Shown: positions 21,039 to 31,587, numbered from the stretch's first letter. The stretch: DNA of 60,253 bases from Hydrogenophaga sp. (GCA_020048405.1 JAIFMP010000089.1:1-60253), one strand, 5' to 3'. Notes: generated from the letters alone by a model not told the origin. Translations and numbers: made by a program.

Positions 21039-22491
21039 ATGCAAAACGGAACATTACTCGCCGCAGTCGACCTGGGCTCCAACAGTTTCAGGCTCGAAAT
21101 CGGACGCTACGACCACGGTCACATTCAACGTGTGGAGTACCTGAAGGAAGGCGTGCGACAAGGCGGCGGCCTGGGCGAAGACCGCAACCTGTCCGACGTG
21201 GCCATGCAACGTGGCTGGGACTGCCTGGCCCGCTTTGCCGAGCGCATCAAGGGGTTTCAGCGCACGCAGGTGCGTGCCGTTGCCACCCAAACCCTGCGCG
21301 AGGCCCGCAACCGCGACGTATTCATCCAGAAGGCGCAGCTGATCCTGGGCTTTCCCATCGAAGTGATTTCCGGTCTGGAAGAAGCTCGGCTGATCTACCA
21401 GGGCGTGTCACGCCTGTTGCCTCAGTCTGATGAACGCAGGCTGGTGGTGGACATCGGCGGACGGTCGACCGAAATCATCATGGGCCAAGGCTTTCAGGCC
21501 AAAGCCATGGACTCGTTCCGGCTGGGCAGCGTGGCTTGGTCGGAACGTGTTTGCCCCTGCCGCGTTCAGAACCGCCGAGATTGCCGCGCAAGCGGTGCTG
21601 GATGAAGCCTTGGACATGTTTCCCCGCGACCAATGGGACGTGGCTTACGGATCGTCTGGCACCGTGGGAGCGATTGCCGATGTGCTGGCGGCCAACGGCC
21701 GCGACGGCAACACCATCAGCCGCGAGAGCCTGGACTGGCTGCAAGAGAAGCTGATCCGGGCCCAAACCGTCGACAACCTCCGCCTGGAAGGCCTCAAGGA
21801 CGACCGCAAACTGGTCATCGGCGGTGGCATCAGCGTGCTGCGGGCAGTGTTCGACCTGTTCAGCATCGACCACATGCAGGCTGCACAGGGAGCACTGCGC
21901 AACGGGGCGCTGTATGACCTGATTGACCGGGGCTCCGACGTGTCAGACGTGCGCGAACGCACGGTGCAGTGGCTGTGCGACCGCTTTTCAGTGGATGTAC
22001 CACAGGCCAAACGCGTGGGCCTGGTGGCAAATCACCTCTTTCGCCAGATTGCGCAGCCCAACGAGCAGAAAGAACGCCATTCCAAAAAGCTGGAGTGGGC
22101 CGCGAAACTGCACGAACTGGGCGTACACATCTCGCACGACGACGCACACCACCACGGTGCTTACGTGCTGGAGCATGTGGATGCGCCTGGCTTCTCCATG
22201 GTCGAGCTGCAGCGACTGAGTTTGCTGGTGCTGGGGCGCAAGCTGGAGGCCTACCTCGACGACGAACTGCTGGTCAAACAACTGATGTGCCTGCGCCTCG
22301 CCGTCTTGTTGTGCCACGCCCGCCGGGATCCGGCACACCAGGCCATCACGCTCCAGTTCAAGCCCAGGCAGTTCAAGCTCGTGGCCGATGTGGGCTGGGC
22401 GACGGCGCACCCACAATCGGCCTGGCTGATACAGGAAGAGGCGCTGGCCTGGCAAAAGGTCGGCTGGCGGCTGACCTTCGCGTTCAACTGA
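21039..22491 (+). pseudogene. ppx: Exopolyphosphatase (Ppx/GppA family); reading frame broken near 21540-21552 (possible assembly artefact)
   Basis: ORF 21009..21605 (AAVDLGSNSFRLEIGRY...VVDIGGRSTEIIMGQG...FRLGSVAWS) continues in another frame in 21430..22491 (NVFAPAAFRTAEIAAQAVLDEALDMFP...ASSGTVGAI-like YGSSGTVGAIADVL). Confidence 0.9.
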
Positions 22492-22530
22492 CAAGCTGAC
22501 TGCTCCCCGCAACAGGTTTTATCGGCGTGT

Positions 22531-24759
22531 TCAGCCTTTGCGGCCGTAGCGCGCCATCAGGGTGCCCTGTGCCGAAGCCATGGGCAGAGCCCGGCCTTTG
22601 GCGGTGTGTTCGGCCACAGCGGGGGCGTAGTGCCCGTCGGGCATCAAATTCCAGGCATCGCGGGTGTCTGCCAGATAGAGGGTCTGACACTCGTCAATCA
22701 CCCGCTGCTTCAGGTGCGAATCTGTCACGGGCCAAGCCAGTTCCACACGGCGCAGCATGTTGCGGTTCATCCAGTCCGCGCTGGACAGCCACAGTTGGTC
22801 GTCATCTCCGATTTGGAAGTGGAACACCCGTGAGTGCTCCAGCAAACGCCCGATGACGGAACGCACGCGGATGTTGTCGGTCACGCCTTTCACCCCGGCA
22901 GGCAATATGCAGGCACCCCGCACCACGATATCAACGTGCACCCCGCATTGCGACGCGTGGGCCAGCCCGCGTGCCAAAGCTTCATCGGTGAGCGCGTTCA
23001 TTTTCAGAAAAATACGCGCCGGTTTGCCCGCCTGTGCCGCATGACATGCCTGCTCCATATGCTCCAGCATGGCTTTGTGCAGGTGGAAAGGTGCCACCAG
23101 CAGCTTGTGCAGCTTGGGCAGGCGGTTCTGGCTGGCCAGGTGCAAAAACACCTGTTCCACATCTTGTGTCAGCAGCGGGTCGGCGGTGAGGTAACTCAAA
23201 TCGGTGTACAGCTTGGCAGTGCCGGGGTTGTAGTTACCTGTGGACAAATGCGCGTAACGCACCAGCCTGTTGTCCTCGCGACGGGTCACCAACATCATCT
23301 TGGCATGCGTTTTCAGCCCGACCACGCCGTACACCACCTGTGCACCCACCGATTCAAGCCGCTCGGCGTAATTGATGTTTGCCTCTTCGTCGAAACGGGC
23401 CTTGAGCTCAACCACCGCAGTCACTTCTTTGCCACGGCGCACGGCTTCGCGCAGCAACTCCATCAGCTCAGAGCGGGACCCCGTGCGGTAGATGGTTTGC
23501 TTGATGGCCAACACATTGGGGTCGTCCACCGCCTCGCGCAGGAAAGCCAGCACCGATTCAAAGGTTTCGTAGGGCTGGTGCACCAGCACATCGCCCTGCT
23601 GCAGGCGGTCAAAAAACGACTGCCCCACACTGAGCTGCGTGGGCCAACCCGCCAAGTACCGCTCAAAACGCATCGTCGGCGCATCCACCAGGTCGATGAG
23701 CTGGGTCAGCCGCACCAAGTTGACGGGACCATGCACGCGGTACAAAGCCTCCGACGGCAACCCAAACTGCTGCAACAAGAAATCCGACAGAAATCCGGAG
23801 CAACCCGCCGAGACCTCCAGCCTCACGGCCTGGCCGTAGTGGCGCTGCTGCAAACCTTTGCGCAACGCAGTGCGCAGGTTTTTGACTTCTTCTTCGTCCA
23901 CCGCCAGGTCGGAGTGGCGTGTGACGCGGAACTGTGAAAACTCTGTCACCTGCCGCCCAGGGAACAAGTCCACCAGGTGCCCGCGGATCAGGCTGGAGAT
24001 CGACACAAAATGTTGCTGCTTGGAGCCTTTCGCCGCAGGCATGGCCAAGTACCTGGGCAAAAACCGCGGCACCTTGACGATGGCAATTTCATTTTCGCGG
24101 CCAAAGGCGTCACGCCCGGCCAACCGCACAATGAAGTTGAGTGACTTGTTGGCCACCTGCGGAAACGGGTGGGCAGGGTCCAGCCCCACCGGAACCAGCA
24201 GGGGCTGCACCTCACGCACAAAGTGGTCCCTCACCCAGGCGCGTTGACGCACGTTGCGTTCGCCGTGGGCCAGCGTTTTGATGCCGCGCTTTTCAAGAGT
24301 CGGCAGCAGGTCCTGGTTGTATATCTGGTACTGCTCGGCCACCAACGCGTGCACACGCTCAGACAGGGCAGCAAAACTCAGGTCGGTGTAGGCACCTTTT
24401 TTGTCGTTGCTGAGTTGGGCCGTCATGTGCGCAGCGGCACGCACCTCGAAAAATTCGTCCAGGTTGGACGAGACGATGCACAGGTAACGCAACCGCTCCA
24501 GCAGAGGGACCTCTGGCCTGCGCGCCCAGCTCAGCACCCGTTCGTTGAACGACAGAATGCTTTGGTCACGGTCCAGCAAATGGAGCCTGGCAGCCGGTGG
24601 CAAGACGGCCTGCAAAGGCTTTTTGTCCTTGACAACGCTGTTGGCGGGGCTGAGCCGCAAACCAGCGGGTACCCGGCGGGACTTTTTGGCAGCGACCTTG
24701 GCCTCTGTGTCGGCCGCAGGGCTGGAAGCAGGTTCGGGCAAAGATGAGGGCAAGATCAT
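22531..24759 (-). CDS. ppk: Polyphosphate kinase 1
   Basis: LLDRDQSILSFNERVLSWA...YRTGSRSELMELLREAVRRGKEVTAVVELKARFDEEANINYAERLESVGAQVVYGV...RYAHLSTGNYNPGTAKLYTDLSYLT. Confidence 0.96.
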   Translation of the reverse strand: MILPSSLPEPASSPAADTEAKVAAKKSRRVPAGLRLSPANSVVKDKKPLQAVLPPAARLHLLDRDQSILSFNERVLSWARRPEVPLLERLRYLCIVSSNLDEFFEVRAAAHMTAQLSNDKKGAYTDLSFAALSERVHALVAEQYQIYNQDLLPTLEKRGIKTLAHGERNVRQRAWVRDHFVREVQPLLVPVGLDPAHPFPQVANKSLNFIVRLAGRDAFGRENEIAIVKVPRFLPRYLAMPAAKGSKQQHFVSISSLIRGHLVDLFPGRQVTEFSQFRVTRHSDLAVDEEEVKNLRTALRKGLQQRHYGQAVRLEVSAGCSGFLSDFLLQQFGLPSEALYRVHGPVNLVRLTQLIDLVDAPTMRFERYLAGWPTQLSVGQSFFDRLQQGDVLVHQPYETFESVLAFLREAVDDPNVLAIKQTIYRTGSRSELMELLREAVRRGKEVTAVVELKARFDEEANINYAERLESVGAQVVYGVVGLKTHAKMMLVTRREDNRLVRYAHLSTGNYNPGTAKLYTDLSYLTADPLLTQDVEQVFLHLASQNRLPKLHKLLVAPFHLHKAMLEHMEQACHAAQAGKPARIFLKMNALTDEALARGLAHASQCGVHVDIVVRGACILPAGVKGVTDNIRVRSVIGRLLEHSRVFHFQIGDDDQLWLSSADWMNRNMLRRVELAWPVTDSHLKQRVIDECQTLYLADTRDAWNLMPDGHYAPAVAEHTAKGRALPMASAQGTLMARYGRKG

Positions 24760-24822
24760 GGGGCTATGGCCAGAATGTGACGCTTTCATGATAGCCACCC
24801 GCCCCCTGGGTTATTTGGCAGT

Positions 24823-24844
24823 TTTGTGACGGATCGGTGACAAC
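24823..24844 (-). promoter_or_regulatory. Putative Pho box 1 upstream of ppk
   Basis: Reverse strand GTTGTCACCGATCCGTCACAAA. Confidence 0.6.
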
Positions 24845-24855
24845 AGCTTTCCTGC

Positions 24856-24877
24856 CTGTGCAGATTTATGACAAAAA
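24856..24877 (-). promoter_or_regulatory. Putative Pho box 2 upstream of ppk
   Basis: Reverse strand TTTTTGTCATAAATCTGCACAG, close to CTGTCATAAATCTGTCAC. Confidence 0.6.
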
Positions 24878-24925
24878 TTCGCATCTAGCGCTTTTCTGTA
24901 TTGTATTTCAAGCTTCTTTATTTGA
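24872..24925 (-). repeat. Dispersed short repeat, copy 2, inside the 3' end of the glycosyltransferase ORF
   Basis: Reverse strand TCAAATAAAGAAGCTTGAAATACAATACAGAAAAGCGCTAGATGCGAATTTTTG; matches the ygiQ copy (GAAGCTGAGAAACCAATACAGGAAAGCGCTGGAGGCC). Confidence 0.65.
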
Positions 24926-25979
24926 ACCAGATGTCGCACAAACTGTTGTGCCGATTGCACCCAGTTGAAGTCGAGGGCACGCAGCCGGGCATGGTGGCGC
25001 GGTATGGCAAGTGCGCGCAGCACGGCCTCACGCAAATTGGGGGCCACCGCGCCACCCTGCCCTTTGGCCAGGATGTCCATGGGGCCGTGTTCGGGGTGCG
25101 CGGCCACTGGGGTGCCACACGACATAGCCTCCAGCATCACCTGGCCAAACGTTTCCAGGCGACTGGGAAACACCAGCACGTCGGCGCTGGCGTACAGCGC
25201 TGCCAGGTCCTGCGGGGGCAAATGCCCTACCCAATGCACCTCAGGATGACTGGCCTGCAGGTGGGCAAGCTGCGGGCCCACACCACACACGACCTTGCTG
25301 CCAGGCAGGTCAAGATCCAGGAAGGCGGGCAGGTTTTTTTCGGTAGCCACACGGCCCACACACAGCAGCACGGGTCTTGGCAAAGGCCCCAAGGCAGGGC
25401 ATGGCCGCGCCTGTGGCTCAAAGCAAAACTGCCGCGTGTCAACCCCCGGGGTCCACGCGCGCACACGGCGAAAGCCCTTGGCCTCCAGAGCATGTGGCCC
25501 ACACTCTGGCTGGCCACCAGCACCCCCTGCGAAGACGCATGGAACCAGCGCAGCACCGCGTAGCCCAAACGGCGTGGCAGCCGATGCCGGGCGTGCAAGA
25601 TGTCGGGAAACTTGGTGTGAAACGCCGTGGTGAACGGCAACTTGCGCCGCAGACAATAGCGCCGGGCAGCCCAGCCCAATGGACCTTCGGTGGCCAAGTG
25701 GATGGCGTCGGGGCGTGAAGCGGCCAACAACTCCGCCAGTTCCCGATGCGGCCAAAAAGCCATCCCCACACCCGGCGAGCCCGGCACCGTCATCTGGCGC
25801 TGAAACCGCCACGCGTGGACGACATCCACCTCATGGCCCTCAGCGGCCAGGGCACGGACCAGTGCTTGGAGTGTGCTGACCACACCATTTGCCTGGGGCG
25901 TCCAGGCATCGGTCACCAAAGCGATCTTCATGTACGCCTCCAGTCTTGTTTTGACTTGGGCGTGCTGCGCCCAACTGGG

Positions 25980-26855
25980 TCATGCGCCCAGAAAATGCTT
26001 GCGGTAGCGGGGTGGCAGATCGGCGATGCGCATGATCATGGGCAGATCGGCTGCGTTGAAGTCGGGGTCCCAGGCCGGTGCGCCCAAAATTTTGGCTCCC
26101 AGGCGCAAATAGCCTTTGATGAGTGCGGGGGGCTCAACATCCAGCGTGGTGTCCAGCCTGTCGACCGGCAGAGGCAGGCGCGGGCGAACATGGAACTCCA
26201 CGGATGCCATGTGCAGGTCTTTCAACTTGTGCCAAATGCTGGCCGCCGCGTGGCCCCCACCCACCATGCCGTGCGGGCCTGGGTGCTGCATCGGAATGCT
26301 GGCGCACCCAATCATGGTGTCGAGACGGTTGCGCACCATGAAATCGGCCAGCGCCCCCCACAGCGCCATGATCACGCCCCCGTGTCGGTGCTCTGCGTGC
26401 ACGCAACTGCGCCCCAGCTCCACCATGCTTTCGCGCAAAAACCGCAGTCGGGTGAGGTCAAATTCGGTGTCGCTGTAAAAACTCCCCACCCGCTTGGCTT
26501 GGGCGGGTGTCAAGACACGGTAGGTGCCCACCACCATGCCTGAGGCCACGTCGCGCACAAGCAGGTGTTCACAGTAGTCGTCAAACAAATCGATGTCATG
26601 TCCCTCCAGGGTGCGCGGCAGGCGAGCACCCATTTCACCGGCAAACACGGTGTGGCGCAGGCGCTGTGCCTCCCGCACTTCGTCCTGGTGGCGCGCCCAG
26701 GTGACCGACAGGCCCCCTGCCGCCGGGGCCACTGACAGGGCGCTTGGCACGGGTGCGACCTGACCGATGGGAGCAATGGGCGCAATAGATCGCAGCAAAC
26801 CACGGGGCAAGGCAATGGGCGACAGGTCCATGGTGGGGGTAGGCAGTTCTTTCAT
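25980..26855 (-). CDS. GNAT-fold N-acyltransferase, OlsB-like (ornithine lipid biosynthesis family)
   Basis: EVREAQRLRHTVFAGEMGARLPRTLEGHDIDLFDDYCEHLLVRDVASGMVVGTYRVLTP...MVELGRSCVHAEHRHGGVIMALWGALADF. Confidence 0.8.
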   Translation of the reverse strand: MKELPTPTMDLSPIALPRGLLRSIAPIAPIGQVAPVPSALSVAPAAGGLSVTWARHQDEVREAQRLRHTVFAGEMGARLPRTLEGHDIDLFDDYCEHLLVRDVASGMVVGTYRVLTPAQAKRVGSFYSDTEFDLTRLRFLRESMVELGRSCVHAEHRHGGVIMALWGALADFMVRNRLDTMIGCASIPMQHPGPHGMVGGGHAAASIWHKLKDLHMASVEFHVRPRLPLPVDRLDTTLDVEPPALIKGYLRLGAKILGAPAWDPDFNAADLPMIMRIADLPPRYRKHFLGA

Positions 26856-26936
26856 GCGAAACTTTCGTTCTGTTTTGTGTGTCGCCTATCTTTAAAAACA
26901 CCTGTGTCAGGCGAACGACTTTTGTGTGAAATTTCC

Positions 26937-27827
26937 ATGACAAACCCTGCTACAGCCCCTCCATTGGCCGCGCACCGTCCCCTGAACGGTGTCCGGGTGC
27001 TGAGCCTTGCACTCAACCTGCCTGGGCCAGCCGCCCTGATGCGGCTGGCCCGGCTGGGCGCCCACTGCACCAAACTGGAGCCCCCCAGCGGTGACCCCAT
27101 GGCACGGTACAGCCCGCCCGCCTACGCAGCCATGCACGAGGGTCTGGCCGTGCAAACTGCGGACCTGAAGCAGCCCGACGGACAGCAAACGGTCCACTCT
27201 CTGCTGGCCCAAACCGATGTGTTGCTGACATCTTTCCGGCCCTCGGCACTGAACAAGCTGGGGCTGAGCTGGAGAACTTTGTCTGCCGCACACCCAATGC
27301 TGTCGGTGGTAACCATCGTGGGTGCCCCTGCGGCGCGGGCAGAAGAAGCCGGTCACGACCTGACCTACATGGCCGAGGCCGCACTGGTACCTGACCTCCG
27401 CTTGCCGCCCACCCTGTACGCCGACATGGCCGGGGCCCTGGCCGCCAGCGAGGCCGTGTTGCAAGCGGTACTGGCCCGGCACGTCCAAGGTCATGGCACT
27501 GCACTGGAGGTCGCCTTGAGCGATGCAGCAGCGTGGCTGGCATTGCCGCGCCAATGGGGCCTGACGCTGCCCAACGGCGATGTGGGCGGGGCACACGCGG
27601 GCTACAAGGTATACGCCTGCGCAGATGGTCGGGTGGCGGTGGCAGCTCTGGAGCCACACTTTGCCAAAGCACTGTGCCATGTGGCAGGCCTGACAGCAGA
27701 CGCAGCCCAACAGATGCAATCGCCTGACACACACAGACAGTTGGCCGCTTGGATGGCATGCCACACGCGGCAGGCACTGGATGCACTGGCCGTTGCACAC
27801 GACATCCCGCTGCTGACCATGGCGTGA
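26937..27827 (+). CDS. CaiB/BaiF family CoA transferase (short, ~296 aa)
   Basis: PLNGVRVLSLALNLPGPAALMRLARLGAHCTKLEPPSGDPMARYSP...DVLLTSFRPSALNKLGLSW. Confidence 0.82.
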   Translation: MTNPATAPPLAAHRPLNGVRVLSLALNLPGPAALMRLARLGAHCTKLEPPSGDPMARYSPPAYAAMHEGLAVQTADLKQPDGQQTVHSLLAQTDVLLTSFRPSALNKLGLSWRTLSAAHPMLSVVTIVGAPAARAEEAGHDLTYMAEAALVPDLRLPPTLYADMAGALAASEAVLQAVLARHVQGHGTALEVALSDAAAWLALPRQWGLTLPNGDVGGAHAGYKVYACADGRVAVAALEPHFAKALCHVAGLTADAAQQMQSPDTHRQLAAWMACHTRQALDALAVAHDIPLLTMA

Positions 27828-27923
27828 AAAAGTGCACACTCTTGGCGTAGAACACACCACAATGTGCGTCCAAGATGTCTGGCAGACGGTATCCTGCCGC
27901 ACCAAACAAACGAGGGAACCCGA

Positions 27924-28346
27924 ATGACTTTTTTGCTGATTTGGCTGGCCTTTGCCGCCGCGCTGGGCATGCTGGCCAAACAACGGGGCCGGGGCTTCAT
28001 GTCGTGGTTGCTGATTGGCACTTTGCTGTCACCACTGCTGGGTTTTGTACTGCTGATGATGAGCAAAGACCTGGCCCTGTCAGAGGCCTTGGACACCATC
28101 ACACACGACATGGACATGACCCACGTGAAGTGCCCCAAATGCACTGAATATGTGATGCCCGAAGCCACCGTGTGCCCCTACTGCCGCAACCCACTCCAGC
28201 CAAACCCAGAATACGTGAAGCAGCGTATGGCCGACAAACTTTCTGAAGAAGCTGAAATACAGCGCGGTCGTCAATTCAACTTCATCATTGCCACAGGTGT
28301 GGCCGTGGCCATCGCCATCGTGGCGTGGCTTTCTACATTCCTGTGA
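27924..28346 (+). CDS. Membrane protein with zinc-ribbon-like motif
   Basis: MTFLLIWLAFAAALGMLAKQRGRGFMSWLLIGTLLSPLLGFVLL...CPKCTEYVMPEATVCPYCRNPL...IIATGVAVAIAIVAWLSTFL. Confidence 0.7.
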   Translation: MTFLLIWLAFAAALGMLAKQRGRGFMSWLLIGTLLSPLLGFVLLMMSKDLALSEALDTITHDMDMTHVKCPKCTEYVMPEATVCPYCRNPLQPNPEYVKQRMADKLSEEAEIQRGRQFNFIIATGVAVAIAIVAWLSTFL

Positions 28347-28380
28347 CCCATCTCTGACACGTCGCTGGGCGCTGAGCAGC

Positions 28381-28407
28381 AAAAAAGGGGCCTCGCGCCC
28401 CTTTTTT
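28381..28407. terminator. Bidirectional rho-independent terminator
   Basis: AAAAAAGGGGCCTCGCGCCCCTTTTTT between convergent genes. Confidence 0.85.
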
Positions 28408-28425
28408 CATGCCATCCACACAGGC

Positions 28426-30905
28426 TCAATGGGTTTTGCGGGTGGTGCGCCCGCCATTGGGCTTGACGGGCTTCAGGTTCGGGCTGCGAGGGGGCAGGCC
28501 GGTGTGCTGCGTCAGCACCTGACCCTTCACGGGTTGCTTGCCCTTCAAACCCACCACCACCCCCTTGCCGGGTGACGGCTTGGCCGCCGATGAGGCAGTG
28601 CCCGTGCCGGGAGTGCTGTTTTTCTTGCGCGCACTTTGGTAGCCGCCATCGGTCAGCGGCTGGAAGGTGGGAATGAGGTGGTGTTTGCCGTTGCCAATCA
28701 GGTCGGCGCGGCCCATGGTTTTCAGCGCCTCGCGCAGCAGCGGCCAGTTGTTGGGGTCGTGGTAGCGCAAAAACGCCTTGTGAAGTCGGCGGCGTTTGTC
28801 GCCACGCACGATGTCCACCGTTTCGTCGTCGCTCTCGGCCTGGCGGCGCACCTTGCGCAATGGGTTGCGCCCCGAGTGGTACATGGCCGTGGCCGTGGCC
28901 ATGGGGCTGGGGTAGAAGGTTTGCACCTGGTCGGCACGGAAACCGTTTTTTTTCAGCCACAGGGCCAGGTTCATCATGTCTTCGTCGCGTGTGCCGGGGT
29001 GGGCTGCGATGAAGTACGGAATGAGAAACTGCTTTTTGCCCGCTTCTTCGCTGAACTTTTCAAACATCTGTTTGAACTTGTCGTAGCTGCCAATGCCGGG
29101 CTTCATCATTTTGGACAGCGGCCCGCCTTCGGTGTGCTCAGGCGCAATCTTCAGGTAGCCACCCACGTGGTGCGTCACCAGTTCTTTCACGTACTCAGGG
29201 CTTTGCACCGCCAGGTCGTAGCGCAGGCCGGAGCCGATCAATATCTTCTTGATGCCCTTCAACCCCCTCGCCCGCCGGTACATCTTGATGAGGGCGGAGT
29301 GGTCGGTGTTGAGGTTGGAGCAGATACCCGGGTACACGCAGCTGGGTTTGCGGCAGGCGACTTCAATCTCCGGGCTTTTGCAACCGATGCGGTACATGTT
29401 GGCCGTGGGGCCACCCAGGTCTGAAATGACGCCGGTGAAGCCCTTCACCTTGTCACGGATGTCTTCCACCTCTTGAATGACAGAGTCTTCCGAACGGCTC
29501 TGGATGATGCGGCCCTCGTGTTCGGTGATGCTGCAAAACGTGCAGCCCCCAAAACACCCACGCATGATGTTCACACTGAACCGAATCATTTCCCAGGCCG
29601 GGATTTTGGTGGCGCCGTCGTGGCTGCCGTTCTCGTCGGCATAAGCAGGGTGTGGGCTGCGGGCGTAAGGCAGCCCAAACACCAGATCCATCTCGGCCGT
29701 GGTGAGTGGGATGGGGGGCGGGGTGATCCACACGTCGCGCGCCGTGGTGCCCTCGCCGTGGGCCTGCACCAGGGCACGGGCGTTGCCGGGGTTGGTTTCC
29801 AGGTGCAGCACGCGGTTGGCGTGGGCGTAGAGCACAGGGTCGCTCTTCACCTGCTCGTAGCTGGGCAGGCGGATGACCGAGCGGTCGCGTGGCGGCACCC
29901 ACAGCGCGCCGTGCCCGCCTTTGCCCGTGCCCGCCACCCGAGTGGGCAGGGCCGGGTTTTGCATGAAGGCCAGCGGCTTGACATTGCCTTGCAACGCCGG
30001 GCCTTCATTCTTCAAGCTTTTTTGGCCTCCAGCGCTTTCCTGTATTGGTTTCTCAGCTTCACTATCAGCACTGCCACCCATACCGGGTTTGACACAGGTG
30101 GTGTCGTTTTCCTTGGCCAGGTCGGCCGTGGTCAGGTAGGGGTTGACATGGGCCTCCACGCGGCCGGGCGAGTCCACGCTGGTGGAGTCGATCTCAAACC
30201 AACGGTCATCGCCCGTGGGGGTTTCACGGCGGAAAAACGCGGTGCCCCGCACATCGGTGATCTGCGTCACCGGCTCGCGAGCGGCCAGGCGGTGGGCAAT
30301 TTCCACAATCGCGCGCTCGGCGTTGCCGTACAGCAGCAGGTCGCATTTGGCGTCGACCACGATGCTGCGGCGCACTTTGTCGCTCCAGTAGTCGTAGTGG
30401 GCAATGCGGCGAAGGCTGCCTTCAATGCCGCCCAGAATGATGGGCACCTCGGGGAAAGCCTCACGGCAGCGCTGGCTGTACACAATGGCCGCACGGTCGG
30501 GACGCTTGCCACCCACATCGCCGGGGGTGTAGGCGTCGTCGCTGCGGATTTTGCGGTCCGCCGTGTAGCGGTTGATCATGCTGTCCATGTTCCCGGCGGT
30601 CACGCCCCAGAACAGGTTGGGCTTGGGTCAGCGCTTTGCCAGTCGGGCTGGGCAATGATGCCCACCCTGAACCCCTGATTTTCCAGCATGCGGCCAATCA
30701 CGGCCATGCCAAAGCTGGGGTGGTCCACATAGGCATCGCCCGTTACCAGCACGATGTCGCAGCTGTCCCAACCCAGTTTGTCCATTTCGGCCCGGCTCAT
30801 GGGCAGAAACGGTGCGGTGCCAAAGCGGGCAGCCCAGTACTTGCGGTAGCTGTTCAGCGGCTTGGCGGCGCGGGGGAAAAGGGAGACATCGACGGGGGCG
30901 TTCAT
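28426..30905 (-). pseudogene. ygiQ: YgiQ family radical SAM protein; reading frame broken near 30624-30630 (possible assembly artefact)
   Basis: [66 protein letters not shown]...DWQSADP (ORF 30600..30971) then [27 protein letters not shown]...[17 protein letters not shown] (ORF 28426..30603). Confidence 0.92.
30010..30068 (-). repeat. Dispersed short repeat, copy 3, inside the ygiQ coding region
   Basis: Reverse strand TGATAGTGAAGCTGAGAAACCAATACAGGAAAGCGCTGGAGGCCAAAAAAGCTTGAAG. Confidence 0.7.
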
Positions 30906-30984
30906 CCCTCGAAGTGTACGTTTTTGGCCTTGTCCCCAGACGTTCAAGGCCATGTACAAAGACTCTTTCACGGCCGCTCGTACG

Positions 30985-31024
30985 AAAAAAAAGCGCCGTG
31001 GAGAACCCTCCCAGGCGCTTTAAA
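30985..31024 (-). terminator. Rho-independent terminator after ppa
   Basis: Reverse strand AAAGCGCCTGGGAGGGTTCTCCACGGCGCTTTTTTTT. Confidence 0.75.
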
Positions 31025-31072
31025 TCGGAGCAAACTTTCCTTTAGAGGAGAGCTCTGGACGCTAAAAAAGCA

Positions 31073-31587
31073 TCATTTTTGCGATGCAGCGTAAGCAGCC
31101 ATGCCATCGGTGATTTCTTTGTGGGCTTCGGGAATGCCGACCCAGCCATTGACCTTGACCCACTTGCCGGGCTCCAGGTCTTTGTAGTGTTCAAAGAAGT
31201 GGGCGATGTTCTTCAGCACCAGTTGATGTGGTCGTAGAACGGCAGGATTTTTTGGGTGGGCACGGCCAGGAGCTTGGCGTCTTCACCACCTTCGTCGGTC
31301 ATTTTGAACATGCCGATGGCGCGGCAAGGCACCACCACACCAGGAGGCAATGGGAACGGGGTCAGCACCAGCACGTCCACAGGGTCACCGTCGCCACTGA
31401 TGGTCTGCGGGATGTAGCCGTAGTTGCAGGGGTAGTGCATGGCCGTGCCCATGAAACGGTCCACAAACAACGCGCCAGACTCTTTGTCCACCTCGTACTT
31501 CACAGGGTCGGAGTTGGCAGAGATTTCGATGATGACGTTGAAAGCTTCTGGTGCCTTGGAGCCGGGGGTGACGTTGTTCAATGACAT
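31073..31587 (-). pseudogene. ppa: Inorganic pyrophosphatase; reading frame broken near 31218-31228 (possible assembly artefact)
   Basis: [62 protein letters not shown]...[17 protein letters not shown]; downstream in another frame [49 protein letters not shown]. Confidence 0.92.

Larger units (their letters stand above)
24811..25931 (-). pseudogene. Glycosyltransferase family 1 (GDP-mannose-dependent mannosyltransferase/PimB-like); frame change near 25485-25493
   Basis: MKIALVTDAWTPQANGVVSTLQALVRALAAEGHEVDVV... in ORF 25227..25931; continues as EAKGFRRVRAWTPGVDTRQF...VGRVATEKNL...VFPSRLETFGQVMLEAMSCGTPVAAHPEHGPMDIL in ORF 24811..25812. Confidence 0.85.

Noticed and set aside
22834-23937. 367-aa plus-strand ORF
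   Set aside because: Antisense to ppk.
26856-26936. Possible Pho box upstream of the OlsB-like gene
   Set aside because: Only isolated TGTCAG/GACAC half-sites; no second half-site at 11-bp spacing.
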